Assembly (NCBI GenBank): GCA_040776805.1
Contig: JAXGZS010000007.1
Coordinates: 1-64,000 of the forward strand
From: UBA7702 sp040776805
GTDB lineage: Bacteria; Bacillota; Dehalobacteriia; UBA7702
Length of the DNA stretch: 64,000 bases
Reading direction: 5' to 3'
In this document: in pieces, positions 17,989 to 27,015 of the stretch
How positions within the stretch are numbered: the first letter of the stretch is position 1
Layout: each line of letters opens with the position of its first letter
The notes under the pieces: model-generated
Database searches by the model: none
Told to the model about the DNA's origin: nothing
Seen by the model: the letters and a program-made list of their open reading frames with translations, nothing else
Made by a program: the position numbers and the translations under genes

Positions 17989-18744
17989 TTAGTGCTTTAT
18001 CACAATTACTTTAACGCCTTCGGATTTTTCAATATCTTTTTTGAATTCTGCTTCGTTCTGGATAACGCCTAAATCATACACAATATAAAGCTGGCGTTGG
18101 TACTCTTTTTTATAAGCGGTAATATCTGCGCTTATTTCTTCAATTACTTTTGATCTTTTGCCTTATCGCAGAAGTTTTACTTCAATGCAAAGATTCAATT
18201 TTGGAATGATGAAGTCCGGTATGTACTCTTTTCCAGAGAACTCAAACTTCCCTGAATCTCTGTCATAATCAGTTCCTTTACCCAATCCCCGACCCAGAAG
18301 TAGAGTTTCTATTGCATTTTGAACTTCGACTTCCTTATCTGGTTTGCTGAATATGACAGAGCGGAGCCGCGATAAAAAGAAATTTTCTATATTGTCAAAC
18401 TCATCATCAACAAAATCAATATTTCCTTCAAGGCTTGCCAACAGCATCTTTGCGCTGATAAGTACCTGTTCAAGAATTTTCTTTTCAACACCCCAAACAG
18501 CATCTCCATATCCAGGAATATCTTTTGTATTAAAGGTGTAAATCATCGAAGACACCCTGAGTACAGTTTTTGCCTGTTCAGCAAAATCGTTGTATATACG
18601 CGCCATATCTTTATAACTTGAGTATCTTCCGATTTCTGCAGTATTGGCATTATGCAAAATGTCGTGTACTGTCTCGCAGAATGCACGTACTTGTGAGATC
18701 AGAACCTTTATTGCTCTTGTATCATCCAATGAATTTTTTGTCAT
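17989..18744 (-). pseudogene. PD-(D/E)XK nuclease-domain protein interrupted by an in-frame TAA
   Basis: The first 193 codons (18744 to 18166) encode a helical N-terminal region followed by YIPDFIIPKLNLCIEVKLLR, which contains the PD...EVK signature of a PD-(D/E)XK nuclease. A TAA at 18163-18165 then stops the frame. The same frame stays open for 57 more codons (KVIEEISADITAYKKEY ... GVKVIVIKH) to a TAA at 17989-17991 and looks like the rest of the nuclease fold. A single base change, for example from CAA, GAA or AAA, would explain it. The gene stands alone on the minus strand with AT-richer composition than its neighbours. The truncated product keeps the EVK motif but lacks the final strands and helix. 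Confidence 0.75.
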
Positions 18745-19330
18745 TTATTCCCTCCTTGCAATATGCTTTATTCCTAATTCACATTTTATTTGCCCATATC
18801 AATTATATGTTTTATGAATTTCCCATTCAAATAAAAAATAAATTTTTGTAGATGGTGGGGGTTTACTATCACCTTCAAAATGTCATGGCTTATGAGAGGG
18901 ACTTTTATCTTCTCATAAAATCGATCTTTGACAACTTCATATAGGAGAACCGGATACCTTTGATGCATGAGCCGGAAGGACAAGCCAGGCAGCAGGTGCG
19001 CAATGACCTTCGTTTCACGAAGAGAGCGACAAATACCCTTGCTGCAGGTCGATCTTGGCAGATCGGCTGGCCATGACCTTGTGCATCAGATAATGATACT
19101 TCCGTATAGTCACAGTCCGAGCGTGATCAAACCGTCGCAGGCAATGAGTATGGCCCGCCATCAGAATGGAGGGAGGTGAAAGTCCTATGAGAGCGTAAGC
19201 CAGCGCTTGTCCGGTCCATCCAAAAAACCAGAATCAAATATAGCAGCCGCACCTGGTAATCCCGCATATTAATGGCGGAACGATTGATTCAGGTGCGGCT
19301 GTTTTCTATTAAATGAAGGGAGGTTTTTGC
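18745..19330. other. Island segment without a convincing gene
   Basis: The stretch holds short open frames with no recognisable product and irregular composition: AT-rich to about 18850, mixed afterwards. Around 19150-19220, GGAGGGAGGTGAAAGTCCT followed by an arginine-codon-like GAGAGCG stretch recalls the exon-proximal part of bacterial group II introns, but no intron-encoded protein or domain V is seen. Confidence 0.4.
19244..19306 (+). terminator. Long hairpin with T-run before the excisionase gene
   Basis: A perfect 12-bp stem (CAGCCGCACCTG at 19244-19255 with 19290-19301) encloses an inner CCGC/GCGG pair and is followed by TTTTCT. It is either a terminator of an upstream island transcript or a leader attenuator of the excisionase gene. 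Confidence 0.5.
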
Positions 19331-19561
19331 ATGAGCACAACTTTATCCAGTAAAGACGCCTATAGCCTCATGCTCAAAGATTATCCCGACGTCATGAATA
19401 TTGATCAAATGTGTGAAATCCTTGGTGTCAGCACCAAGACAGGTTATAAGCTCCTGAAAAACGGTGACGTGACCTTTATCAAAATTGGCCGTAACTATCG
19501 AATCCCAAAAGCACACATCATATCGTATCTCAGAGTCGGAAATGAACAGCCGTCCATTTGA
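19331..19561 (+). CDS. Excisionase-like helix-turn-helix protein
   Basis: The ATG at 19331 follows GGGAGG. The product has 76 residues and contains a MerR/excisionase-type winged helix (MNIDQMCEILGVSTKTGYKLLKNGDVTFIKIGRNYRIPKAHIISYL). It sits 93 nt upstream of a tyrosine integrase, the usual place for the directionality factor of Tn916-like and ICE integrases. It looks intact although the integrase next to it is broken. Confidence 0.85.
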   Translation: MSTTLSSKDAYSLMLKDYPDVMNIDQMCEILGVSTKTGYKLLKNGDVTFIKIGRNYRIPKAHIISYLRVGNEQPSI

Positions 19562-19654
19562 ACCTCCACAACATTGCACGAAGCAACTTGCCCATGATAC
19601 GCTCAAAGTGTCAACGGCAGGTAATCGGAGCTACAAACAAAGGAGGTTTTTATA

Positions 19655-20830
19655 ATGGTAGCAGGACACCTGCAAGAAAAAAACGGCTATTTCTATATTG
19701 TACTGAACTACACAAATCATGAAGGTAAGCGCAAAAGCAAATGGATAACTACCGGTCTGACCGTCAAAGGCAATAAAAAGCGGGCTCAGGATCTTCTCCA
19801 GGAGGCAAGGAAAAACTTTGTACCTGAAATCCCAACTCCGTCAGAAGATATGCTCTTCCATGAATTTCTTGAACAGTGGCTGGAGATTGCCAAGAACACG
19901 ATCCAACTAACAACCTATTCAAGCTATGCTGGAATGTGAAAATCACCAATCATTCCGTACTTTAAGGAAAAGGCAATCAAACTGAATGATCTGAAGCCCA
20001 AGGACATCCAGGATTTTTACACGCTCCAGTTGAAGCGAGTGAAAGCCAGTACCGTGATTCATTATCACTCAGTGATCCATAAAGCACTGAAGTATGCAGT
20101 CAAGATCGATCTGATCCCAGTAAATCCGGCCAGCAAGATCGAACGGCCCAGACAGGAACGCTTCGTCGGCAGTTTCTACGACAGTCATGAAGTAAACCAG
20201 CTGTTTGACTTGGTGAGAGGAACGAATCTTGAACTACCAGTCTTACTAGGTGCGTTCTATGGATTGCGCAGAAGTGAGGTTGTCGGCCTTAAATGGAGTG
20301 CCATTGACTTCAACAACAATACCTTGGTAGTAAAGCACACTGTCACATCCTTCAATATTGATGGAAAACACCTGATTCATGCTTCGGACTCAACCAAGAA
20401 CAAATCAAGCATGAGAACCTTGCCTCTGGTGCCAGCCTTCAAAGAGAAACTCCTGGCTGCCAAAGAACAACAGGAAATCAATCGGAAGCTCTGCGGCAGG
20501 TCCTATAGTAAAGACTATCTGGACTACATTTGTGTCAACGAGCTGGGGGTCAGGCTTCGGCTAGGCTACTTAACGACAGCTTTCCCAAAACTTCTAGAGG
20601 ACAATGGACTCAGAAGGATACGCTTCCACGATCTTAGACATAGCTGCGCCAGTTTGCTGCTGGCAAACAACGTTCCGATGAAACAGATCCAGGACTGGCT
20701 AGGCCATAGTGATTTTTCAACGACGGCCAATATCTATGCTCATCTGGATTACAATTCAAAGCTGTCATCGGCCCAGGCTATGATCGAGGGTCTGAATTTC
20801 GTCAGTGCTGGACAAAATGAGGGCGAATAA
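19655..20830 (+). pseudogene. Tyrosine integrase interrupted by an in-frame TGA
   Basis: The reading frame runs from ATG 19655 to the TAA at 20828 and is interrupted once by a TGA at 19937-19939; the frame is unchanged on both sides. The N-terminal part is the AP2-like arm-binding and SAM-like core-binding region. The C-terminal catalytic domain keeps RRSEVVGLKW (first Arg), HDLRHSCASLLL (His-x-x-Arg), LGHSD and the tyrosine in TANIYAHLD. A C-to-T change of CGA would create the stop. The residual 266-residue frame (20030-20830) holds the catalytic residues but not the DNA-binding arm. It lies about 100 nt from the 3' end of the tRNA-Ser gene, the probable target. The element is likely locked in place. 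Confidence 0.88.
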
Positions 20831-20885
20831 CATGATGCTGTCTTAATCAGATTAATCGAAAAACAAGTCTTTTCTGCACACACAG

Positions 20886-20923
20886 AAAAAAAGCGGCTTC
20901 CCTCAGAAACTGAGGAAAACCGC
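20886..20923 (-). terminator. Terminator of the tRNA-Ser gene
   Basis: On the minus strand GCGG-TTTTCCTCAG pairs with CTGAGGGAAGCCGC around a short loop and is followed by seven T residues (20886-20892). It begins 9 nt beyond the encoded CCA end. Confidence 0.8.
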
Positions 20924-20931
20924 GGGTTTTC

Positions 20932-21023
20932 TGGCGGAGAAGGAGGGATTTGAACCCTCGCACCGGTTTAGCCGGTCTACTGCATTTCGAGTGCAGACCC
21001 TTCAGCCACTTGGGTACTTCTCC
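20932..21023 (-). tRNA. tRNA-Ser (CGA)
   Basis: A class II tRNA of 89 nt plus an encoded CCA (20932-20934). The acceptor arm GGAGAAG pairs with CTTCTCC. The anticodon arm CTGCA/TGCAG encloses CTCGAAA, giving anticodon CGA, which reads UCG. A long variable arm and GGTTCAAATCC T-arm are present. The integrase gene faces its 3' end, so this is the probable attachment site of the island. Confidence 0.95.
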
Positions 21024-21256
21024 GTGTTATATCTCCAAACATCAGGTCTCAGATATCCCTCGGAAAAAGGAGAGAACTGATGGAGAGAACTTGGGGTATT
21101 AAGTTGTCAAGGCGACTCAGCAAAGCGAGTCATATCAATGGTTTGAAGTTTTAGGCTTCCAGATAGCGCATTCGATTTCGAGTCGTTCTCGTTATGACCA
21201 CTTCGATACCGCTCCAAATTGGTCAACGCGAATATTCTATCATAAAAAGTATGTTC

Positions 21257-21715
21257 TTACAAGGGTTCTTGCCGCCGCGCCCGGAAAAAATTCTCGGTTA
21301 AGGCGGCGCATTCTTTTTCCATAATGCCGCCGATGACTTTTGTCGTGTGGTTATAGAGACCCGGTTCCATTAGATTTGCCGTGGAGCTGCAGGCGCCCCA
21401 GCGGCTGTCCCAGGCGCCGAAAATTAGCGTGTCGACGCGTCCTTGCAAAATCGCCCCGGCGCACATGGGGCAGGGCTCCATGGTCACAAAGAGGGTGACG
21501 CCGTTTAAACGCCAGGTTTTGAGATATTGTGCCGCCTCCCGCAGGGCTTCCGTTTCGGCGTGGGAGATCGGGTCGTTTTTTCGCTCTTTGCCGTTATGAC
21601 CACGGCCGATGATCCGCCCTTCATAAACCGCCACGGCGCCGACGGGGACGTCGCCGAGACCGGCGGCTTTTTCAGCTTCTTTGATTGCTTCCCTCATAAA
21701 GACATAATAATCCAT
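21257..21715 (-). CDS. tadA: tRNA adenosine(34) deaminase
   Basis: A 152-residue zinc deaminase that converts adenosine to inosine at the wobble position of tRNA-Arg(ACG). The active site shows HAETEAL near residue 53 (zinc ligand and catalytic Glu) and PCPMCAGAI near residues 82-90 (two Cys ligands). Full length compared with the family. It is a single gene on the minus strand, 230 nt upstream of the tRNA-Ser gene in the same orientation. It marks the return to core chromosome beside the island. Confidence 0.95.
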   Translation of the reverse strand: MDYYVFMREAIKEAEKAAGLGDVPVGAVAVYEGRIIGRGHNGKERKNDPISHAETEALREAAQYLKTWRLNGVTLFVTMEPCPMCAGAILQGRVDTLIFGAWDSRWGACSSTANLMEPGLYNHTTKVIGGIMEKECAALTENFFRARRQEPL

Positions 21716-21883
21716 AATTTTATTATATCATAAAGCGTTGCCGTAAAAAAGGTTTTACGGTAACGTATTTTTTTGTATTTTTCTCCTTTTTTCTTCAAAA
21801 AACCCTTGCATAATTGATATTTATATGATATTATAATGATATCATCAAGATATAAAAAATACTGATGATTTTCGGAGTATTTT

Positions 21884-22189
21884 ATGGAAAAAACTGCCTG
21901 CACCGACAAAGAATCAAGTTTATTTTTCATCACCAAAGCCGGTTCGGCAATGGCTGCCGTTGCCGCCTCTGTCCGCACGGGTTTCTGCGTAACGGTTTAT
22001 GCGCTGCTTTCCCGTTTTGGTATGACTGCTGCTTTCCCGAAAGAGCAGCGGATCTGTACTGTCATTCAGATCTTCCCTCATGCCGCGAAAAAGAATCGGT
22101 TGAAGAATAAAAGATTCACCAACGCCTATTACGACGTGGTTGTTGTTCCGCTAAAAAAGCCCGCCCTGCTTTTTTGGGAACCGGCGTGA
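21884..22189 (+). CDS. Short unknown protein upstream of the RHH gene
   Basis: A 101-residue frame from ATG 21884 with GGAG about 8 nt upstream. It has a hydrophobic segment around residues 15-45 and a basic middle part (AAKKNRLKNKR). I do not recognise a family. It ends 3 nt before the ribbon-helix-helix gene, so the two are probably cotranscribed. An AT-rich stretch upstream contains TATAAT-like sequence. Confidence 0.5.
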   Translation: MEKTACTDKESSLFFITKAGSAMAAVAASVRTGFCVTVYALLSRFGMTAAFPKEQRICTVIQIFPHAAKKNRLKNKRFTNAYYDVVVVPLKKPALLFWEPA

Positions 22190-22192
22190 TCC

Positions 22193-22363
22193 ATGACAGC
22201 TCCGAAAAAGAGTTTTCCTTTACGGCTCGACCCGAATATTTACAGTGCGCTGGAACAATGGGCATCCGAAGAAATTCGGAGTGTAAACGGACACATCGAA
22301 TATTTATTAAGAGAAGCCCTTAAAAAGGAAAAACGACTCAGAAAAGATGGTAGTACAAAATAA
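22193..22363 (+). CDS. Ribbon-helix-helix (Arc-like) protein
   Basis: A 56-residue protein that begins KKSFPLRLDPNIYSALEQWA and continues SVNGHIEYLLREAL, the beta-strand and two helices of a ribbon-helix-helix DNA-binding fold. In Firmicutes, such short proteins follow SPFH-domain genes or act as antitoxin-like repressors. Here it follows the 101-residue unknown frame by 3 nt. No toxin-like partner is recognised. Confidence 0.8.
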   Translation: MTAPKKSFPLRLDPNIYSALEQWASEEIRSVNGHIEYLLREALKKEKRLRKDGSTK

Positions 22364-22367
22364 AAAG

Positions 22368-22399
22368 AGCTGTAGCCCCACAAGGTTACAGCTTTTTTT
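22368..22399 (+). terminator. Terminator after the RHH gene
   Basis: A 10-bp stem with one G-T pair (22368-22377 with 22384-22393) followed by seven T residues, 4 nt after the RHH stop codon. Confidence 0.8.
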
Positions 22400-22427
22400 A
22401 TTTTTGTATTTTATGGCCATGGCACAG

Positions 22428-22456
22428 CAAAAACCCGCCAATGGCTTGGCGGGTTT
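22428..22456 (-). terminator. Terminator of the SLH-protein gene
   Basis: A perfect 11-bp stem (22431-22441 with 22446-22456) with a 4-nt loop reads TTTTT on the minus strand, 19 nt past the stop codon of the SLH gene. Confidence 0.85.
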
Positions 22457-22474
22457 CGTGTTTCGCTTGTTCTT

Positions 22475-24700
22475 TTATTCGTGAACGGTGACGTTATGGG
22501 ATACCGCGGCTTCGATAATTTCCCGATAAGCCCAGTGATTTGTGGGTACATCACTGAAAGGCATGGTAAGGCCGGTGTAATCAGCGCTTTCATCGGAGCG
22601 CCCCAAGGCGCGGTTGAGGATGGTTACAGTCTCGGCCCGGGTAATCTTGTTCTCCGGTTGGAAGCTGCCGTCTTGATAGCCGCCGATCAGTCCGGCGTTT
22701 TGCGCCGCGGCAATGTAGCCCTTGGCCCAGTAGTTCGCCGTAATGTCAACGAAGGTCGGCGTGCCGGCGGCGGTGATGCTTTGATAGCGGACGATCAGTG
22801 TGGTGAATTCCGCCCGGGTGATGCTGTTTCCTGGCCTGAAGGTACCGTCGCTATACCCGTTGATGATACCCCGCTCCGCCAGATAGGTGACGGCTTTATA
22901 GTACCATTTGTCACTGGGTATGTCGCTGAAGCTTACCGTTCCCGCCGCGGTGGCCCCGGTGAGGTTATAGAGCAGCTGGGCGGCCTCGCCCCGGGTGATG
23001 GCGGCGTTGGGCCTAAAGGTGCCGTTTTGGTAACCGTTGATGTAAGCCTGATGCACGGGAATCGCCTCATAAACCGCGGTAACGGTGACCGCCTGGGCGG
23101 GCATGGTAAAGGTTGCCGTGGCGTCGGTTTTACTTGTACTGCCAACGAAGGTGACAGAGGGAGAGATATTCCATTCTTTGAAACGCTGACCGCTGGGAGA
23201 GGCGTTTGCTGTGACGGTGACGGTTTCACCGGCCGTGGCGGTGGTGAGATTCGCCGTTCCCTGGGTGACGTTGACGGTATAACAATTCTCATAAACCGCG
23301 GTGCAGGTAACTGCCTGGGCGGGCATGGTAAACTTTGCCGTGGCATCGGTTTTACTTGTGCTGCCAACGAAGGTGACGGAAGGTGAGACGCTCCATTCTT
23401 TGAAACGTTGGCCGCTGGGAGCGGTATTTGCCGTAACGGTGACGGTTTCACCGGCGGTAGCCGAGGAGGGGTCGGCGATGCCGCCGGTGATATTGATATC
23501 ATAAGAAGGCGGTATGATATTGATGCCAAAGGCCGCGGTGGTGAAGGCGGGAAGGGCGGTATCGCCGAATTTGGCGCCGGAAACCGTGGCGGTGATGGCC
23601 CCATTGTGCAAAGTTCCCGAGAAGCTGATATATCGGTGATTGGAGGCCACGGTTCCCGCTGTGGCGGCGACAGTGGCGCTGGTCAGATCGATCCTTTCGT
23701 TGAAGATCGCAAATACTGTTCCCACATAAGGCGTTGCCGCGTCATAGGCGTAAATACTGCTATCTACAGTCTTTTGCAGCTGCATGACGCTTAAGTCGTG
23801 GATTTGGCTGTCCGTGAAACCGTAGGTTACGGGTGCCTTTATGGTGCCGATATAGTATAAATTAACAGCACTTTTGTAGTAGCCGATGGTGAGGGGATTG
23901 CTGCCACCAGCGGTGCCGTTGAGGTAAAGAATATTGCCAGATGCTATATTAGTATACCAGACGGAACAATTTGCGTCACCGCTGGGGTCCTGGAGGGTGC
24001 CGTCTTTGATAACGGTATGGATCATGCCCCGGGATGCATAGATAACGCCTTTGGCAATAACGCTGCCATCGCTATAATTCAGGGTTCCGCCTTCCATGTT
24101 GATAAAAGTGGTGTTGGTGTCGGCCGTCGATACATAGATTGCACCATCGTGATTTCCAGTTACCGTACCGGATTTTACGGTGACGGTACGGTCTCCGTAA
24201 TTACCGCTAATCCATATTGCCGCAGAGGTGCTGCATGATATCGTGCCGCCGTCAACCACCGTTGTCTTGCATCTGGGATTGAGGGCGCCGACGTTATAGC
24301 CAGACGGACCGGCATAGGTTAGGGAACCACCGCTGAGCAGGCGAAAAGTGCCGTTACCGGAGGGCCTGAACTCATTGTACTTGCTCGTATCATTTGTGGT
24401 AAGGGAGGCTTTCCAATCGAGGGTGACGCCATCTTTGATATCGAGATCCGGGAAAAAACTGTTGTTGAGGGTCACGGTGCCGGTGACGGTTACCGTGGCG
24501 CCGCTGGCGGCGGCGGTGAGGTTACCGCTGGTCTCGCCGGTATAGTTGTTGATGGACGTAGCCAAGGCGGTGGCGTCATCTTCCGGGGTGGCGCTGACCG
24601 GCGCCGCCCAAAGGCAGAGTGTCGCCATGATTGCCGCCAGCAGCAGGAGACGTCGGCCATAAAAGCCTGTTGATGTTTGCTTTACGTTTTTACGTTTCAT
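22475..24700 (-). CDS. Secreted SLH-domain surface protein with two bacterial repeat domains
   Basis: A 741-residue protein with a signal peptide (basic KRKNVKQ, hydrophobic LLLLAAIMATLCLWA, cleavage near VSA-TP). Residues about 60-395 are Gly/Thr/Ser-rich, with parallel-beta-helix-like repeats. Two nearly identical bacterial-repeat domains follow at about 397-471 and 472-545 (SATAGETVTVTA, APSGQRFKEW, TMPAQAVT). Three SLH motifs occupy 551-741 (NGTFRPNAAITRGEAAQLLYN, DGTFRPGNSITRAEF, DGSFQPENKITRAET) and anchor the protein to cell-wall polymer. It starts at ATG 24700 behind GGAGG. Likely an adhesin or envelope structural protein; the ligand is unknown. Confidence 0.9.
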   Translation of the reverse strand: MKRKNVKQTSTGFYGRRLLLLAAIMATLCLWAAPVSATPEDDATALATSINNYTGETSGNLTAAASGATVTVTGTVTLNNSFFPDLDIKDGVTLDWKASLTTNDTSKYNEFRPSGNGTFRLLSGGSLTYAGPSGYNVGALNPRCKTTVVDGGTISCSTSAAIWISGNYGDRTVTVKSGTVTGNHDGAIYVSTADTNTTFINMEGGTLNYSDGSVIAKGVIYASRGMIHTVIKDGTLQDPSGDANCSVWYTNIASGNILYLNGTAGGSNPLTIGYYKSAVNLYYIGTIKAPVTYGFTDSQIHDLSVMQLQKTVDSSIYAYDAATPYVGTVFAIFNERIDLTSATVAATAGTVASNHRYISFSGTLHNGAITATVSGAKFGDTALPAFTTAAFGINIIPPSYDINITGGIADPSSATAGETVTVTANTAPSGQRFKEWSVSPSVTFVGSTSKTDATAKFTMPAQAVTCTAVYENCYTVNVTQGTANLTTATAGETVTVTANASPSGQRFKEWNISPSVTFVGSTSKTDATATFTMPAQAVTVTAVYEAIPVHQAYINGYQNGTFRPNAAITRGEAAQLLYNLTGATAAGTVSFSDIPSDKWYYKAVTYLAERGIINGYSDGTFRPGNSITRAEFTTLIVRYQSITAAGTPTFVDITANYWAKGYIAAAQNAGLIGGYQDGSFQPENKITRAETVTILNRALGRSDESADYTGLTMPFSDVPTNHWAYREIIEAAVSHNVTVHE

Positions 24701-24849
24701 TTTATTTTTCCTCCGTGATTGATCATGAGTTTAAAAAACTCTTCCAAAACTGTTGTTAGGTTTATTGTAGCAAAAACTGGCTACCCCCTGGGGTTTGATT
24801 AAGAAATCTTAATCTATGTATGATGATGGATGGTATTGGCTGAAATTTG

Positions 24850-24858
24850 TGGTATAAT
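24850..24858 (+). promoter_or_regulatory. Extended -10 promoter of the response regulator gene
   Basis: TGGTATAAT is an extended -10 element 21 nt before the ATG at 24880. No good -35 box is seen at the usual distance, which an extended -10 can tolerate. Confidence 0.55.
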
Positions 24859-24879
24859 ATTGCCATAGGTGGTGATCTG

Positions 24880-25566
24880 ATGAATAAAGCCCGTATCATG
24901 CTGATTGAAGATGAAGCCGATGTCCTTGCCATTAACAGAGAGTATCTGGAAAACCAAGGTTATGAAATCATTGCCATGTCAACGCTGAAGCAGGCCCGTT
25001 TCCATTTAGAGGAGCAGACTCCGGATTTGATTTTGTTGGATGTCATGATGCCTGACGGCAACGGCTGGGATTTTTGCGGGGAAATCCGCACAAAAACCAA
25101 CGCTCCCGTGATCTTTCTGACTTGCAGAGATGAAAACGAGAGCGTCATCAAAGGATTATCTGAGGGTGGCGATGATTACATCACCAAACCCTATGATCTG
25201 AATGTTCTGGGGGCCCGGGTCGGTGCCCAACTACGCCGGGCGGGGATGATGTCCGCCGGGAAAATTGAGCTGCCGCCTCTGACCATCGACTTATTGGCCG
25301 GGGAAGTAATGCTGATGGAAGAACGCATCAGTTTAACACCACGGGAAATCCAGCTTTTGGCCTGTTTTAGCCTGTATGCCGGCCGCCGCCTGCGCTGTGA
25401 CGAGATCTACCGGCGCACCTGGGGCGGTACAGCGAAAAATGCTGCCCAGACCATCGCGGTTTACGTGACCAAACTTCGCAAGAAGCTGCATATCGATGAA
25501 AACAGCCCCTTTGAACTGCGGGGAACGCGAAACGGGGAATATATCTTCAGCAAGATTCAATACTGA
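24880..25566 (+). CDS. OmpR-family response regulator
   Basis: The ATG at 24880 (MNKARIMLIEDEADVLAIN) follows GGTGGTGATCTG and gives 228 residues. The receiver domain has the acidic pair EDE near residue 10, the phosphorylated Asp in LILLDVMMPDG near residue 52 and Lys in ITKPYD near residue 104. The C-terminal winged helix (SLTPREIQLLACF ... AVYVTKLRKKL) binds DNA. It converges with a histidine kinase gene whose stop codon lies 2 nt away, a probable cognate pair on opposite strands. Confidence 0.93.
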   Translation: MNKARIMLIEDEADVLAINREYLENQGYEIIAMSTLKQARFHLEEQTPDLILLDVMMPDGNGWDFCGEIRTKTNAPVIFLTCRDENESVIKGLSEGGDDYITKPYDLNVLGARVGAQLRRAGMMSAGKIELPPLTIDLLAGEVMLMEERISLTPREIQLLACFSLYAGRRLRCDEIYRRTWGGTAKNAAQTIAVYVTKLRKKLHIDENSPFELRGTRNGEYIFSKIQY

Positions 25567-25568
25567 AA

Positions 25569-26891
25569 TCAGGACCATGCTGGTAGAGTGAAGCAGAAGG
25601 TTGTGCCGATACCTTCCCCGCTTTTCACCCAAATACGCCCGTTGTGTTCCTCGATGATGTGTTTACAGATGAAAAGACCCAGTCCGGTGCCGGTGTCCTT
25701 GCCGCCGCCGGATTTTTGGTTGTTATTGTAGCGGTTAAAAATGAAAGGGAGCTTTGCCGGGCTGATGCCTTCACCGGTATCGGTGACGCAGATCAAAACT
25801 TCATTGTCAAGAGGTTCGGCGGTCACCGTGATGGTACCGTTGACGGTGAAGCGGATGGCGTTGGCGATCAGATTCACAATAACCTGGGCAATACGCCCCC
25901 TGTCGGCGTTGATTTGGGGCAGTTCATCTTCGATGCGGATCACCAGTTTATTGCCGTTTTTGTTGAGGATGGGGTAGTGGGTTTCAATGGCGTTGTGGAT
26001 GATCTCATCGGTATGGCAGGGACTTTTCTCCATGACCATGCGCCCTTCCTCCATTCTTGTCACGTCCAGGATCTGCCCTACCATCAGGGCCAAACGTTCC
26101 GCTTCGGCGGAAATCAGCTGCATGCGGTGAATCACTGTGGCGGGATCGACCTCCTGCTGGCGAGAGAAGAGCTGGCGGGTGGTTTGGGCATAGCCGGAGA
26201 TCACCGTCAGCGGCGTTTTTAACTCGTGGGAGACATTGCCTAAAAATTCCGTTTTCAGTCGGTTGATTTGCTCTAAAGCGGCGTTTTCCTCCGTCAGTTG
26301 CTTTCGGGCTGCTTCCAGTTCCCGCTGCTGCCGGTTATACATGGCAAAATGCAGGGATAGGGTAATGCCGAGAGTGATGCTCACCGTCAAAAAGCTGATT
26401 AAAATATCCAGTAAAAGATCTTTTTCCGTGTTGAAGAATTGAATCTGTTCGGGATGGGAAAATGCCCATAAACAGAGGAAGGTGTAGACGATGATTTCTA
26501 AAAGAGTCATCACCACCATGGCTTTTGCTTCCAGCATGAAGACGGTGAAGATGACGGCGAAAATGAAAAAGGCGATCATGCCGCCGTGGTAGCCGCCGGA
26601 ATGGAAGAACAATACGGTGAACATCCCCAAAAAAATGGTCGCGATCGTGACGATATAGCAGAACTGATATTTTCCGGTGCGATAAGCATAGTAAAGCAGC
26701 CCAAAAGAAAGGGCGGCGATGCATAGGTTGATGAACGCGTTGAAAACCTGATCCCCGATGATCAGGCTGGAAACGCACATGATGAGGCTGATCAGCGTCC
26801 CCGCCATCGCCAGGACGTTGAAGAGACGGACCCGAAAATCCAGTTGTTTGTTTAAAAACCGGTGAATGAGCCGGCGGATTGCTTTTCCCAT
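25569..26891 (-). CDS. Membrane sensor histidine kinase
   Basis: A 440-residue protein. Residues about 20-190 contain roughly six membrane helices. A coiled-coil linker (QQRELEAARKQLTEENAALEQ) precedes the HisKA dimerisation helix with phospho-acceptor His in FLGNVSHELKTPLTVI (about 220-235). The HATPase_c domain has an N box (VNLIANAIRFTV), DTGEGISP and GTGLGLFICK. There is no obvious periplasmic sensor loop, so it probably senses a membrane or intramembrane cue. It is convergent with the response regulator rather than in an operon with it. Confidence 0.92.
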   Translation of the reverse strand: MGKAIRRLIHRFLNKQLDFRVRLFNVLAMAGTLISLIMCVSSLIIGDQVFNAFINLCIAALSFGLLYYAYRTGKYQFCYIVTIATIFLGMFTVLFFHSGGYHGGMIAFFIFAVIFTVFMLEAKAMVVMTLLEIIVYTFLCLWAFSHPEQIQFFNTEKDLLLDILISFLTVSITLGITLSLHFAMYNRQQRELEAARKQLTEENAALEQINRLKTEFLGNVSHELKTPLTVISGYAQTTRQLFSRQQEVDPATVIHRMQLISAEAERLALMVGQILDVTRMEEGRMVMEKSPCHTDEIIHNAIETHYPILNKNGNKLVIRIEDELPQINADRGRIAQVIVNLIANAIRFTVNGTITVTAEPLDNEVLICVTDTGEGISPAKLPFIFNRYNNNQKSGGGKDTGTGLGLFICKHIIEEHNGRIWVKSGEGIGTTFCFTLPAWS

Positions 26892-27015
26892 GCTATTTTC
26901 CCGTCTTTCGCTGAGATGCCATCATTATATCATAGATTTGCAAAAGCGGGGAGCGCTCCTTGACAGGAAGAGGCAATTTTTGTATGATGATAAAATATGG
27001 AGAGGAAGTGAATCC

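Noticed and set aside
18163..18165. General stop-codon recoding as the cause of the interrupted genes
   Set aside because: Three different stop codons (TAA, TGA, TAG) interrupt three genes, and all three also serve as ordinary stops nearby.
19937..19939. TGA read as selenocysteine or tryptophan in the integrase
   Set aside because: Integrases have no selenocysteine, no SECIS-like stem follows, and TGA is used as a normal stop elsewhere in the window (feoA, dnaG neighbours); a nonsense mutation is simpler.
22481..23386. A 301-codon plus-strand frame opposite the SLH gene
   Set aside because: It is a by-product of the GC-rich repeats and SLH motifs on the minus strand; the product is Gly/Arg-rich without a motif.
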